Positions 36,071 through 45,210 of a stretch of 64,000 nt of DNA are shown piece after piece. The position numbers and the translations under genes are program-made. The notes below the pieces were generated by a model that was given only the letters and a program-made list of their open reading frames with translations, did no database searches and was not told the origin of the DNA. Origin of the DNA: CAWIVH01 sp963839475. Its GTDB lineage: Bacteria; Acidobacteriota; UBA6911. The stretch's first letter is position 1, and every line of letters begins with the position of its first letter. The stretch lies in the NCBI GenBank assembly GCA_963839475.1, contig CAWIVH010000001.1, forward strand, positions 248,001 to 312,000, in the 5' to 3' direction.

Positions 36071-39000
36071 TTAGAAGCTGAAGCGCAATCCGAAACGGAA
36101 AGTGCGCTGGTCAGCACGTGCGCCGGTGATCGACATGAAGTTGCCGGAGGACTTGATGGATCCATCGGAGTTCAGTGTCATATCCGAAGCGCTGGCTGAC
36201 GGGTTGTTGAAGTGCGGCGTGTTTGTCAGGTTGAACGACTCGGCGCGGAACTGCAGTTCCTTCCCTTCCGTAATCTTGAACGCGCGGAAGATGCCGAAAT
36301 CCATATTTATCATCCCGGGCCCATACAGCGTGTTTCGCCCGGAATTGCCGAACCGGACCGCAGTGACGGGCCGGAAAGCGTTGGGATCGAAGAAGGGCAC
36401 CCCGACGCCGATGTTGCCCAGCTTTTTCACTTCAGACAGGACCTGGTCGGCAACCTGGTTGCTGCCGGCCGCGTTGAGCGAGCTGCCGCTGGTGCCAACG
36501 GTGAAGGGCGTGCCGGACACGGAGCTGAAGATGCCGTTGATCTGCCAACCACCGAGGATTTTACCCGCGATGCTGTCTTGGCCCCATTTCCTTCCCGGTC
36601 CATACGGCAACTCGTAGATGAACGCGGTGCGGAAGTTGTGTCTGCGGTCGAACTGGCTCGACGCGCGGTTGCGGTCCATGTACTCAGGCAGGGCAAAGTA
36701 GAAGGTGCCCTCTGACGAGTTATTATCGATGGAGTGCGACCAGGTGTAGACCGTTTTCATCATGAAGCCCGCCGAAAACCTGCGGTCCAGACTGCTTTGA
36801 AACGAGTGGTAGTTGGATGAAGTCCACGGCTGAAGCAGGTCGGTGGATGCCGTCCGGCCATACTTGATGTTGAGGGGACGCCCGGCCTGACCCGTGCCCG
36901 GCTGGGAGTTGTTCAGTGGCCAATAAGAGCCGCTGACGATCTCGATCGCCCTCGTCCCAACATAGCCGACACTTCCAACAAGGTTGAACGGCAATGGACG
37001 CTCGTAGGTCAGGTTCCATGACTGGATGTAGCCTCTCTGAAATTCCCCCTTGGCCAGGGTTCGAGTGCTGATGTTCCCCGGTATCGCAATCCTTCCCTTA
37101 GTAATGTCCGGGGTTGGGATTGGGGGTATGCCGTTCTCGATCGGGCCATTAGATATGTAGGAGTTCGGGCCACTTGAATCATACTGGATAACGGCCGGGT
37201 AGGGTGAACGCATCGGCCGGCCCACATTATAGGGATCGTAGGTAATCCCGTAACCCGCGCGGACGACGCCTGATTTGCCGAGCCGGTACGCCATCCCGAT
37301 TCTGGGTGCGAAGAGCTTCTTGCTGACAGTAGTATCAGCATTCCAATCGACGCCGCCGTAACCGCCGATGAGCATCTGGTTGGTGTCAAGATCATACCGT
37401 TCGATGCCGTGGAAGCCGCGATCCATGAGCGGGTATAACTCCCAACGGACGCCGATACTCAGAGTCAGGTTGCTCGTAACCTGCCACCGGTCGCGCAAGT
37501 AAAGGGCAATTTGCCATTCGCGAGTGGACATCGGGTCATAGAACTGCAGCGACTTGTAGATCGTCTGCGGCAAACCGAGCAGGAAGTCGGCCATGCCGTT
37601 GTACCGGTTGCTGGACGGGCCGCCGTTCAGAGATGTCGCACCGCCGTTAAAGTTGAAACTGCCGCGCGGGCCGTTTCCCGATTCGGGCTGCCAGTGGTTC
37701 ATGCCGTAACGGCTGATATCAGGGCCGAAGCGGATGTCATGCTTCCCTTTGCTCCAACTTGCGTTCCCGGTAAAGGTGAAGGTGTAGTCGTGCCGGTCAA
37801 CCGGCACCCAGGTGTCGGTCATCCCGAGAGAAGCGTAGCCATTGATCATAAAGTACGGCTTGCCGCTCTGGCGCGGATCCGGACCGTTGGTCCCGGGGAT
37901 CTTGAGAACGTCCAGGCCGAAGTTCACGCCGAAATCGGGCTGGCGCACGGCGTTCACATAGCGCGTATAACCCACGGTTCCATCAATCATGAACCGCGGC
38001 GACACGGCATAATACCCGCCGATCGTTCCCACATGTACGCGCACGGTTCCCTCACCAGCGCCTCCGTCGGGAGAGAGCGCGCTGCCGCCGGCCTCGCCGA
38101 AAGCGTAGATTGAGGTGACCTTGGAGTTCATGAGGCTGTACTTCGCCCAGATAGTGTTCTTGGGAGACCGCACCCAATCGCCCTTGAAATCATACATGTC
38201 GCGGTTGAAGCGGCGCGGGCCGGAAGTGTAGTAGTTGTTGACGAACCCCGAGATGTTGGGATCGGGCATCAGGGCGAGCATTTTCTGCGCCACGCTGCTG
38301 ATCCTGGACGTAGGGATTTTATTGCCGGCGAACGCTGTTCTCCCTTTGCCGGTGGTCGGATCGCCGGTGGCGGGATCGTATATGGTTGTGCCGGTGGCGC
38401 TTAAATCGCCGGTTTTCATTGCAGCGGTCGGAATCGTGAAATAATTGGAAAAGCTCTGCCGGTCTCTCATGCCGTCGTAGTTGGCAAAGAAGAAGAGCTT
38501 GTCCTTAATGATCGGGCCTCCGACATTACCGCCGAACATGCTGAGAATATACTTCGGTGCATCGCTGCCCACGGGGGTGAAGAAGTTTCGGGCGTCGAAA
38601 GCGTTGTTGCGGAGGTAATCAAAGACCACGCCGTGAATGTTGTTGGTGCCCGACTTGGTCTGAACGGTGATAGCCGCTCCTCCTGCCAATCCCTGTTCGG
38701 CGTCAAAGCTGTTGGTGCTGATGTTGACGGTCTGGATCGACTCCTGCGGCGCCACATAAGCTGCATGGTGCGGCAGCCACGGCATGATGTTAAGAGCGCC
38801 GTCGAGGCGGGTGTTATTGTTATAGCGGCCGACGCCGTTGATGTTCGTCGTCAGCGACCGAGCGGGAGTGTCGACGCTGGCATTCTGGAAAGCCGCGGGT
38901 GTGGAACCCGGCACGAGGTCGATCAGGCTCTGGTAGTTGCGATAGTTGCTGAGCGGCAGATTGGTGACCTCTTTCGTGTTCATTTCTTTGTGCACATCGG

Positions 39001-39427
39001 CCTTGTCCGTCTGCAACAAGGCTGATTCCGCGGAAACCGTAACCATCTCCGTGCGCGAACCGACTTCCAGCGTTACATCCTGCCGCGTGATGTTGTTGAC
39101 GGTCACGAGAATATCGGTCTTCACGTACTCCTTGAAACCCTGCATGGCTACTTTCAGGGTGTAGGTTCCCGGCTGCAGGTTGGTGAATGTAAACATCCCG
39201 GACTCATTCGCGATGGCTTCCCTGGTCTGGTTCGTGCCCGTGTTCGTGGCGGTCACACTGACGCCCGGGATAACCGCGCCGCTGGCATCCTTGATGTTTC
39301 CTACCATGGTTCCGTAAAGGACCTGGGCAACTGCGGCTGACGGCAACATTGCCGTCAATGACAAGCCGAGGCACAGGCAAAGGAAAAAGCTAATTTCGAA
39401 AGGTTTGTTTTTGAAACTGAGGGTCAT
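36071..39427 (-). CDS. TonB-dependent receptor, tandem copy 2 (intact, Oar-like)
   Basis: Two ATGs lie 6 bases apart. I choose the second (39427) because the GGGGG ribosome site touches the first; this gives 1118 residues. The order is a signal peptide (about 12-35, ending AAVAQ), a carboxypeptidase-regulatory domain (VGNIKDASGAVIPGVSVTATNTG, GMFTFTNLQPGTYTLKV), a plug with the variable TonB-box region, and a long barrel (GNVGGPIIKDKLFFFANYDGMRDRQS, WQVTSNLTLSIGVRWE) ending FRFGLRFSF. It should import a large substrate, powered by TonB-ExbBD encoded elsewhere. It shares its promoter block, 3' hairpin and most of its sequence with the frameshifted copy next door. It is distinct from the receptor at 11.6 kb. 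Confidence 0.93.
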   Translation of the reverse strand: MTLSFKNKPFEISFFLCLCLGLSLTAMLPSAAVAQVLYGTMVGNIKDASGAVIPGVSVTATNTGTNQTREAIANESGMFTFTNLQPGTYTLKVAMQGFKEYVKTDILVTVNNITRQDVTLEVGSRTEMVTVSAESALLQTDKADVHKEMNTKEVTNLPLSNYRNYQSLIDLVPGSTPAAFQNASVDTPARSLTTNINGVGRYNNNTRLDGALNIMPWLPHHAAYVAPQESIQTVNISTNSFDAEQGLAGGAAITVQTKSGTNNIHGVVFDYLRNNAFDARNFFTPVGSDAPKYILSMFGGNVGGPIIKDKLFFFANYDGMRDRQSFSNYFTIPTAAMKTGDLSATGTTIYDPATGDPTTGKGRTAFAGNKIPTSRISSVAQKMLALMPDPNISGFVNNYYTSGPRRFNRDMYDFKGDWVRSPKNTIWAKYSLMNSKVTSIYAFGEAGGSALSPDGGAGEGTVRVHVGTIGGYYAVSPRFMIDGTVGYTRYVNAVRQPDFGVNFGLDVLKIPGTNGPDPRQSGKPYFMINGYASLGMTDTWVPVDRHDYTFTFTGNASWSKGKHDIRFGPDISRYGMNHWQPESGNGPRGSFNFNGGATSLNGGPSSNRYNGMADFLLGLPQTIYKSLQFYDPMSTREWQIALYLRDRWQVTSNLTLSIGVRWELYPLMDRGFHGIERYDLDTNQMLIGGYGGVDWNADTTVSKKLFAPRIGMAYRLGKSGVVRAGYGITYDPYNVGRPMRSPYPAVIQYDSSGPNSYISNGPIENGIPPIPTPDITKGRIAIPGNISTRTLAKGEFQRGYIQSWNLTYERPLPFNLVGSVGYVGTRAIEIVSGSYWPLNNSQPGTGQAGRPLNIKYGRTASTDLLQPWTSSNYHSFQSSLDRRFSAGFMMKTVYTWSHSIDNNSSEGTFYFALPEYMDRNRASSQFDRRHNFRTAFIYELPYGPGRKWGQDSIAGKILGGWQINGIFSSVSGTPFTVGTSGSSLNAAGSNQVADQVLSEVKKLGNIGVGVPFFDPNAFRPVTAVRFGNSGRNTLYGPGMINMDFGIFRAFKITEGKELQFRAESFNLTNTPHFNNPSASASDMTLNSDGSIKSSGNFMSITGARADQRTFRFGLRFSF

Positions 39428-39483
39428 CTGCATCCCCCTAAGGAATGGAAGAAACGTTAATACATGCTACTCCTGGCGCGACT

Positions 39484-39513
39484 CTTTTAGCACGAAAAGG
39501 AAAAAATAGACAA
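39484..39513 (-). promoter_or_regulatory. Promoter candidate of TonB receptor copy 2
   Basis: TTGTCT (39508-39513) and extended TGC-TAAAAG (39484-39489) are 18 bases apart on the minus strand, in the same conserved block as upstream of copy 1. The start codon is about 57 bases downstream. Confidence 0.5.
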
Positions 39514-39983
39514 GAAAAAACAGGAAACCGATAAATATTTGATAAAGATCGAGCGACGCATCGCGGCAAGCTGCCAGGCTGCGAGCCTACACCCACCAGT
39601 CGACTCCAAATCCTGTGGCTCCGGGCTGAAGCCCTCCAAATTGAGCTTGTCCGTCATCCCCCCATCCAGTGTGCGTCCTGGATTTATTTCGGACATTTCC
39701 CACAGAATATGATGCCACATGGATTCTGCACCCGTCCGAACCTCGACGCGGCAGGTCGCCTGATTGAGAATGGAACATGTCCTGGCTGAAGCCCGAACCC
39801 GTATGCGGGATAGCGGTAGGCAACGGCCCCAGGGGGTTTTGAAACGATTCGAAAGAGGTTTACAGCAAAAACATGTTTCTTCTTTTTTCCATTTAGTGGC
39901 ATAAAGGAGTCCGCACGCAAGGATTCACATGCGCCACCGCCAATCGTTACCGCGCGGGGCGGGAATGAAACAAAGGAGCTTGT
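39514..39983. other. Divergent intergenic region with GGCTGAAGCC motifs
   Basis: The gap between the receptor promoter and the first TAT isomerase-like gene holds CTCCGGGCTGAAGCCCTCC near 39.61 kb and TGGCTGAAGCCC near 39.78 kb, members of a short palindromic motif also seen at 44.0 and 49.9 kb. The last bases give the next gene's ribosome site (AAAGGAGC). No coding frame here has family features. Confidence 0.5.
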
Positions 39984-40955
39984 ATGTCACAGTCAAGACG
40001 CGAATTCATCACGGGTACATCCGTCGCTGCCACCGCAGCCGTTACTGGCTTGCTCACTCTACCGGCCGCGGAAAGGCCGACCAAAGACGACATTTCCCTT
40101 GCCGCCTGGTCGGTCAACCGCAGCTTTTTTGTCGGGAAAAAATGGAAGTTGCTCGATCTGCCCCGCATTGTCCGCACGGAGTTCAACATCAACGGCATCG
40201 AGCTGGTAAACCAGTTCTTTGAAAATCCGATGATGCGCTACCTCCAGGAACTGAAGAGCAACGCGGAAAAGCAGGGGGTCAAGTTTGTGCTCATCATGGT
40301 CGACGGCGAAGGCGATATGATCGCGGTCGACAAGAAGGAGAGGATGCAGGCTGCCGTCGCCCATCGCAAATGGATCGACATTGCCAATTACCTCGGCTGC
40401 CACGCCATCCGCTGCAACCTGGGCGGAAACCGGAATACGGAATGGAAGGCGGATAAAGACCTCGTCAGCCGTGCCGCCGAGAGCTTCGGCAACTTGCTCG
40501 AGTATGCCAAAGGCGCGACCCTGAATGTGGTGCTTGAAAATCACGGTGGGGCTTCATCCGACCCGGAGGTCATGGTCGCCGTTATGAAAGCCGTCAACAA
40601 TCCCAATTTCGGCACGCTGCCCGATTTCGGCAACGTGAATCCCGGCGACGACAATGCCGAGGTTCTGAAGAAAATCCTTCCCTACGCCAAGGGGATCTCG
40701 GTCAAGGCGTCCTGGCAGCCGGACGGCACCCACACCAAAGCCTGGGACCTGGAAAAAATGATCAAGATCTGCCAGGACTCCGGATACCATGGGTACTGGG
40801 GAATAGAATCGAATTTCGGAGTGGCGCGGCGCAAGCCGGCGGAAGGAACGCCGCCAGAGCCGCCCCCTTCCCCCGAAGTGATCTGGGAACAGGAAGTCAA
40901 GGGTGTGCGTCTTACCAAAGAGGTTCTGGATAAGTTGATCATGAAAAAAGCTTGA
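39984..40955 (+). CDS. TAT-exported sugar isomerase/epimerase-like TIM-barrel protein 1
   Basis: The 323-residue protein starts with a twin-arginine leader (SQSRREFITG, then a hydrophobic stretch to about residue 28). Its body is the xylose-isomerase-like TIM barrel of the sugar phosphate isomerase/epimerase superfamily: FNINGIELVNQFF, MQAAVAHRKWIDIANYLGCHAIRCNLGG, NVVLENHGGASSDPEVM, FGTLPDFGNVN, and GYHGYWGIESNFG. The Glu of VLENHGG, Asp of LPDFGN and Glu of GIESNF sit where metal ligands are found in the superfamily. Periplasmic location rules out most phosphorylated substrates. Related folds include 3-keto-glycoside lyases and hydratases, so I infer such a role. It leads the 40-54 kb run and lies 92 bases before DUF1080. 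Confidence 0.85.
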   Translation: MSQSRREFITGTSVAATAAVTGLLTLPAAERPTKDDISLAAWSVNRSFFVGKKWKLLDLPRIVRTEFNINGIELVNQFFENPMMRYLQELKSNAEKQGVKFVLIMVDGEGDMIAVDKKERMQAAVAHRKWIDIANYLGCHAIRCNLGGNRNTEWKADKDLVSRAAESFGNLLEYAKGATLNVVLENHGGASSDPEVMVAVMKAVNNPNFGTLPDFGNVNPGDDNAEVLKKILPYAKGISVKASWQPDGTHTKAWDLEKMIKICQDSGYHGYWGIESNFGVARRKPAEGTPPEPPPSPEVIWEQEVKGVRLTKEVLDKLIMKKA

Positions 40956-41047
40956 GAGCCTGGTTATTTAATGAGGATGGGCAATTTTTGCCGGAGGGCG
41001 CTGGACTCTTCCGGCAGCCATTAATGCGGAGATACGGAGGAATATCG

Positions 41048-42010
41048 ATGCGATTCAGAATGTGGACGATGTTAGGAGCGTTGGCGGTTCTGGCAATGGC
41101 ACTCCCGCCCGCGGCGACGCTGCGCGCCGCCGGAGACGATGATTTCCTGCGCCGATGGGACATCACAGTCCCCGGTAAGGACGGTGGCAGAGCCCGCTAT
41201 TGCTGGCTGGAAGTCACGAAAGAAGGAGGAGCGCTCAAGGGGAGGTTCAATTCGGGTGGTGGCGCGCAGTTTCCCTTGACTGAAATAAGCATTGAAAAAG
41301 GTGAATTGAAATTCCAGTACCCACAAGGCCGGCCGCCGGATCAGCTCAAAGTAGTCTGGAAGGCTGTCGCCAAAGGAGGGAAGCTCGAGGGAACCGCCGA
41401 GCTCGGAAAAGACGGCGCGCGCTCCTGGACGGCGATCCGGTGCCCCGATTGGCCGAAAGAAATCCCCAAGCGGAAGCCGGGAACACCGATTCAGCTCTTC
41501 AACGGCAAGGATGTAAGCGGTTGGCTTGGCCAGATTCCCGGCCGGGAACTGGGCTGGAGCGTCAAGGACGGCATCATGCAGAATGCCGGAACCAACGCTA
41601 ACAATATATACACCGAACAGAAGTTCAAAGACTTCAAGCTCGATGTTGAATTCAACGTGGATCCGAAAAGCAACGGCGGAATCTACCTTCGCGGACGCTA
41701 CGAGATCCAAATCATCGACCAGACCGACCGGCCGCTCGATGTGCACTCCATCGGGGCTCTTTATGGATATGTGATTCCGCCCGTCAATGCCGCCAAAGCT
41801 CCCGGCGAGTGGCAGAAATACGAAATCACGATTATCGCAAACCGGGTGACAGTCATTCTGAACGGGACAAAGCTAATGGAGAACGCGGAGGTGCCCGGAA
41901 TTACTGGCGGAGCGCTCGACGCCGCGGAAGGCGAGCCTGGGCCGATCATGCTCCAGGGAGACCACGGACGGGTTCAGTTCCGGAAGATTCAGCTCACGCC
42001 GCTCCTATGA
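41048..42010 (+). CDS. Exported DUF1080 protein 1 (3-keto-disaccharide hydrolase family)
   Basis: The ATG at 41048 has GGAGG before it and opens a signal peptide (about 1-28, ending LRAAG), so the product is 320 residues. Residues about 30-130 form a small beta domain (RWDITVPGKDGGRARYCWLEVTK, WKAVAKGGKLEGTAEL). Residues about 145-318 are DUF1080, a concanavalin-like fold: PIQLFNGKDVSGWLG, WSVKDGIMQNAGTNANNIYTE, DFKLDVEFNVDPKSNGGIYLRGRYEIQIID, GEWQKYEITIIANRVTVILNG, and GPIMLQGDHGRVQFRKIQLTPL. Pfam names the family after 3-keto-disaccharide hydrolases, which cleave glycosides already oxidised at C3. It pairs with the TAT dehydrogenases downstream. A close relative is at 48.9 kb. Confidence 0.9.
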   Translation: MRFRMWTMLGALAVLAMALPPAATLRAAGDDDFLRRWDITVPGKDGGRARYCWLEVTKEGGALKGRFNSGGGAQFPLTEISIEKGELKFQYPQGRPPDQLKVVWKAVAKGGKLEGTAELGKDGARSWTAIRCPDWPKEIPKRKPGTPIQLFNGKDVSGWLGQIPGRELGWSVKDGIMQNAGTNANNIYTEQKFKDFKLDVEFNVDPKSNGGIYLRGRYEIQIIDQTDRPLDVHSIGALYGYVIPPVNAAKAPGEWQKYEITIIANRVTVILNGTKLMENAEVPGITGGALDAAEGEPGPIMLQGDHGRVQFRKIQLTPLL

Positions 42011-42016
42011 AATAGA

Positions 42017-42090
42017 ACCGCGAAGGCTCGAAGACCGCAAAGATTAATAAACAATATCTTTGCGGTCTTCGTTTCTTAGCGGTTCGATTG
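42017..42090. repeat. Dispersed palindromic repeat, copy at 42.0 kb
   Basis: GAACCGCGAAGGCTCGAAG with ACCGCAAAGATT, an AT-rich loop, ATCTTTGCGGTCTTCG and TTTCTTAGCGGTTCGATTG. It is nearly the same as the 14.85 kb copy. It starts only a few bases after the DUF1080 stop and may serve as its transcript end. Confidence 0.75.
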
Positions 42091-42290
42091 ACCTTGCGTT
42101 CTTTGCCGCCATTGGATGATTCCCACCGCGCGCAAGTAGGGCTGGGAGGCACGGCGGAATCTGAAAAGCTGTGGACTCCAGGCAATTCCGCATCAAACAA
42201 AAGAAATAGAAACCTCAAAGATCGGAATATTCTTATTCTCTTTTTGCTATCCTTTTCTTTTTCTCTGTGTTAGATGTAGAAGATGAAGGG

Positions 42291-42333
42291 CTCCCCTACA
42301 AGGGTCAGACTGCAAGTCCGCTGCATAGGGGAG
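42291..42333 (+). promoter_or_regulatory. Leader stem-loop upstream of the GH109-like gene
   Basis: CTCCCCTA and TAGGGGAG can pair around a 27-base loop, about 70 bases before the ATG. The loop carries a smaller helix possibility. The rest of the 395-base gap holds the dispersed repeat at its start and an AT-rich patch (42.19-42.27 kb) likely to contain the promoter. No known riboswitch pattern was recognised. Confidence 0.35.
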
Positions 42334-42405
42334 ACTGCGTGGCATATCGATAAGACAACCAGGCACTCATAGCGGGGATCCGGACGATTCCCGGGGGGAA
42401 CAGCA

Positions 42406-43803
42406 ATGGGGGATGAACTGAACCGAAGAGATTTTCTTAAAGCATCGACAGCCTCGATCGCAGGTATTGCAGCAGCCGCCAACACTGCCGCAGCGCAAAC
42501 GGCATCTTCCGCCAAGCCCGTCCGCCTGGGTTTTATCGGCATCGGCGGCCGGGGCTCTTACCATCTCGATTGCGCGCTCGGCATGGAGGGCGTGCAGATC
42601 AAGGCGGTCTGCGACATTGACGACAACGCACTATTCAAAGCCAAGCGCTGGGTGGAGGAGACGGGGCAGCCTGCTCCTCACACCTACGGCGAAAGCCGGA
42701 CCGCATGGAAGGAACTGTGCGAAAAGGAAGATCTGGACTGCATCATCTGCTGCACACCTTGGGAATATCACACCCCGATCGGTGTTGCGTCGATGAAGAA
42801 CGGCAAGAACTGCGTCAGTGAAGTCCCGATCGTGCTCAAGCTGGAAGAGGCTTGGGAACTCGTCGAAACCCACGAAAAAACCGGCAAATGGGCCACCATC
42901 GGCCTGGAAGGCTACGGCGATTTGACTCTCATGAACATGATCCGTCGCGGAGTTATGGGCGATGTGCTGCACGCCGAAGGCGGCTACGTTCATGACCTCC
43001 GGATGGTGAAGTTCACTCCCGACGAAGAGCCCTGGCGTCTGCAGCACTCCATCGACCGGAACGGGAATCTTTACCCGGATCACCCGATGGCGCGCATCAT
43101 GCGACTCCTCGACATCAATCATGGCGACCGGTTTGACTACCTCGTCTCGATGAGCACCAAGGCTGTAATGTTGAACCGGTATGCGGCAAGGGAGTTCGGA
43201 GAAAATTCTCCCTACGCCAAGATGAAGATGAACCAGGGGGATGTCAACGTAACATTGCTTCACACGGAAGGCGGAAAGGTCGTGACGTTGAACTACGACA
43301 CCAACTCGCCCCACCCGCGCGAATTCTTCCGCATCCAGTGCACGAAAGGGGTCTTCCAGTCCGGCGTATCGCTTCCGCCCCCTCCGAGCAAGGATGCTCC
43401 CCAGGCGGCAGCCCCAGCGCCGGCTGATTTCATGCGCCGCGGCGGGCGTGGTGGAATGATTTACATCGAAGGCCGGACCGCCGCAGAGCACCAGTGGGAA
43501 TCCGCGGAAAGCTATTACAACGAATTCCAGCATCCCTACCTCAAGAATCTCAAGCCCACTCCCCGGAAGATAGCCTTGCGCGGGCACGGTGGTGGGTCAT
43601 CGACCACGCCGGAAACCTGGGTGCGCCTGATTGCGGCGCTCCGCGCCGGCAAGATCACCGATTGGGATGTGTACGATTCCGTAACGAGCAGCGCCATTTC
43701 CCCGGTGACGGAAAAATCGGTTGCGGGCGGCAGCGTGCCGACTCCCTTCCCCGATTTCACCAAGGGCAAATGGAAAACCGCAAAGCCTTTTGACATTGCA
43801 TAA
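42406..43803 (+). CDS. TAT-exported Gfo/Idh/MocA-fold protein of GH109 type (NAD-dependent alpha-N-acetylgalactosaminidase-like)
   Basis: The 465-residue protein has a twin-arginine leader (ELNRRDFLKAS) and a Rossmann NAD site GFIGIGGRG (42-50). The oxidoreductase motif EKP is replaced by EVP (139-141), so the usual catalytic Lys is missing. Segments MNMIRRGVMGDVLHAEGGYVHDLR, RNGNLYPDHPMA, INHGDRFDYLVSMS and the block around NVTLLHTEGGKVVTLNYDTNSPHPREFFRIQ match what I recall of GH109, glycosidases that use bound NAD+ for transient oxidation at C3 and release alpha-GalNAc. The ribosome site is GGGGGGAA. If right, it would free GalNAc in the periplasm, fitting the AgaS-like isomerase and tagatose aldolase genes nearby. 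The alternative is a plain sugar dehydrogenase; the EVP motif argues against it. Confidence 0.78.
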   Translation: MGDELNRRDFLKASTASIAGIAAAANTAAAQTASSAKPVRLGFIGIGGRGSYHLDCALGMEGVQIKAVCDIDDNALFKAKRWVEETGQPAPHTYGESRTAWKELCEKEDLDCIICCTPWEYHTPIGVASMKNGKNCVSEVPIVLKLEEAWELVETHEKTGKWATIGLEGYGDLTLMNMIRRGVMGDVLHAEGGYVHDLRMVKFTPDEEPWRLQHSIDRNGNLYPDHPMARIMRLLDINHGDRFDYLVSMSTKAVMLNRYAAREFGENSPYAKMKMNQGDVNVTLLHTEGGKVVTLNYDTNSPHPREFFRIQCTKGVFQSGVSLPPPPSKDAPQAAAPAPADFMRRGGRGGMIYIEGRTAAEHQWESAESYYNEFQHPYLKNLKPTPRKIALRGHGGGSSTTPETWVRLIAALRAGKITDWDVYDSVTSSAISPVTEKSVAGGSVPTPFPDFTKGKWKTAKPFDIA

Positions 43804-43993
43804 CCGGACTCCCGGAATAAAAGGGCGTCGGCCAGTTTTACGAAGGAGCGGGACCGGGACAAGCGGGCACGGGAATGAGTTCAAACTGATGCTCCTGGTC
43901 CCCCCTTTCGCCTGCCGATCGGAGCGCCTGTCATGAGGACTACGGGAAAGCGACCCGAATGCCTTGCGGCTATAACAGAAACCCCATAAATGA

Positions 43994-44093
43994 AGGGCCA
44001 AAAGCCCGGCGACATATCAGCCTGGGGCGAAGCCCCAGCAGTACATCAGAAGTCATGGTGAGGGCTGAAAGCCCGACACCTAAGTTAGTTCTG
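43994..44093. repeat. Cluster of GGGCTGAAAGCCC-type short palindromes
   Basis: AGGGCCAAAAGCCCGGCG, CTGGGGCGAAGCCCCAG and GAGGGCTGAAAGCCCGACACC stand in tandem with CATATCAG and TACATCAG between them. Each is a short stem with a GAA or AAA loop. The group fills the middle of the 453-base gap between the GH109-like and PIG-L genes; nothing else coding is seen there. Such strings resemble REP-type mobile palindromes. Confidence 0.6.
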
Positions 44094-44256
44094 CAACACC
44101 TCGTGAAACCCGTCAGCACTATTCGCAAGTTTCTGAGTTCGATGGAAGTCGCAGAGGTACTAGTGACTTTCCGGTTCCAGAATATACCCGCCGAATTGCG
44201 AATGGGATAAACACGAGCATGAATTCAGGCAACCATAATCAGATCTGGAGGCTTTA

Positions 44257-45162
44257 ATGCATAAAAACAGTTTGAAATATCTCGGTTACGCCGTTGCGAT
44301 CGCCCTTTTCCTGGGGCTTTTTTTATCCGCAACCGGCCAGGAGAAGAAATACAACATCATCGCTTTCGGAGCGCATCCCGACGACTGCGACCAAAGAGCC
44401 GGCGGGACCGCCGCCAAATGGGCCGCCCTGGGTCATAAGGTGAAATTCGTTTCGGTGACGAACGGCGATGCCGGCCACCAGAGCGAAGGCGGCGGGGCCC
44501 TGGCGACGCGTCGCCGGGCCGAGGCTGCCGAAGCCGGTCGCAGAATCGGAATCGAATACATTACGCTGGATAATCACGACGGGGAGCTGCTGCCGACGCT
44601 GGAGGTCCGAAAGCAGATCATCCGCGAAATCCGCAAGTGGAATGCCGACCTGGTCCTGGGGCCGCGTCCCAACGATTACCACCCGGATCATCGTTACACG
44701 GGCGTGCTGCTGCAGGATGCCGCCTATATGGTGACCGTTCCCAATGTTTGCCCCGACACCCCTTCCCTGCGCAAAAACCCGGTTTTTATGTATTTCCAGG
44801 ACGGATTCCAGAAGCCCGCGCCATTTTCGCCCGACGTGGCGGTCTCCATTGACGACGTCTGGGATAAAAAGGTCGACATGTTTGACGCGCACGTATCCCA
44901 GATGTATGAATGGCTCGCCTGGCATGCCGGGGAACTGAACCAGGTGCCGAAGGATCCGGCGGCGCGGAAAGCCTGGCTGAAAAAGCAGCGCTCCCAGGAA
45001 CCGATTCCGGCTGTGCGCAAAGCGCTCGAGAAATGGTACGGGGAAGCGGCGGCCAAACAGATCAAATTTGCTGAAGCGTTCGAGCTCTGTGAATACGGCG
45101 GCCGTCCCAATAACGATGAACTCCGCCGGCTGTTCCCGTTTTTCCCGGCGGCAGCGAAATAG
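44257..45162 (+). CDS. PIG-L family deacetylase, exported
   Basis: The 301-residue protein has a signal peptide (about 8-28) and the LmbE/PIG-L zinc site: FGAHPDDCD (His40, Asp42, Asp43) and the distal RPNDYHPDHRYTG (His142, His145). VTNGDAGHQSEGGGALATRRRAEAAEAGRRIGIEYITLDNHDGEL is typical. These enzymes remove N-acetyl groups from GlcNAc- or GalNAc-type units, in line with the amino-sugar theme of the region. It is intact, unlike the paralog at 28.9 kb, to which it is only distantly related (HPDDCD against HEDDDL). The TAT dehydrogenase gene starts 48 bases later. Confidence 0.9.
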   Translation: MHKNSLKYLGYAVAIALFLGLFLSATGQEKKYNIIAFGAHPDDCDQRAGGTAAKWAALGHKVKFVSVTNGDAGHQSEGGGALATRRRAEAAEAGRRIGIEYITLDNHDGELLPTLEVRKQIIREIRKWNADLVLGPRPNDYHPDHRYTGVLLQDAAYMVTVPNVCPDTPSLRKNPVFMYFQDGFQKPAPFSPDVAVSIDDVWDKKVDMFDAHVSQMYEWLAWHAGELNQVPKDPAARKAWLKKQRSQEPIPAVRKALEKWYGEAAAKQIKFAEAFELCEYGGRPNNDELRRLFPFFPAAAK

Positions 45163-45210
45163 TGGGTCGGGAGTGGGAGAAATAATTAATAATCGTGGAG
45201 GGTAGCCATC

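Noticed and set aside
36071..39427. CRISPR array or phage tail repeats suggested by repeated blocks between 32 and 39 kb
   Set aside because: The repetition is two paralogous receptor genes; no short regular repeats with unique spacers exist anywhere in the window.
43994..44093. Intrinsic terminator of the GH109-like gene
   Set aside because: Three tandem stems without U-tracts, about 190 bases past the stop; better described as a repeat cluster.
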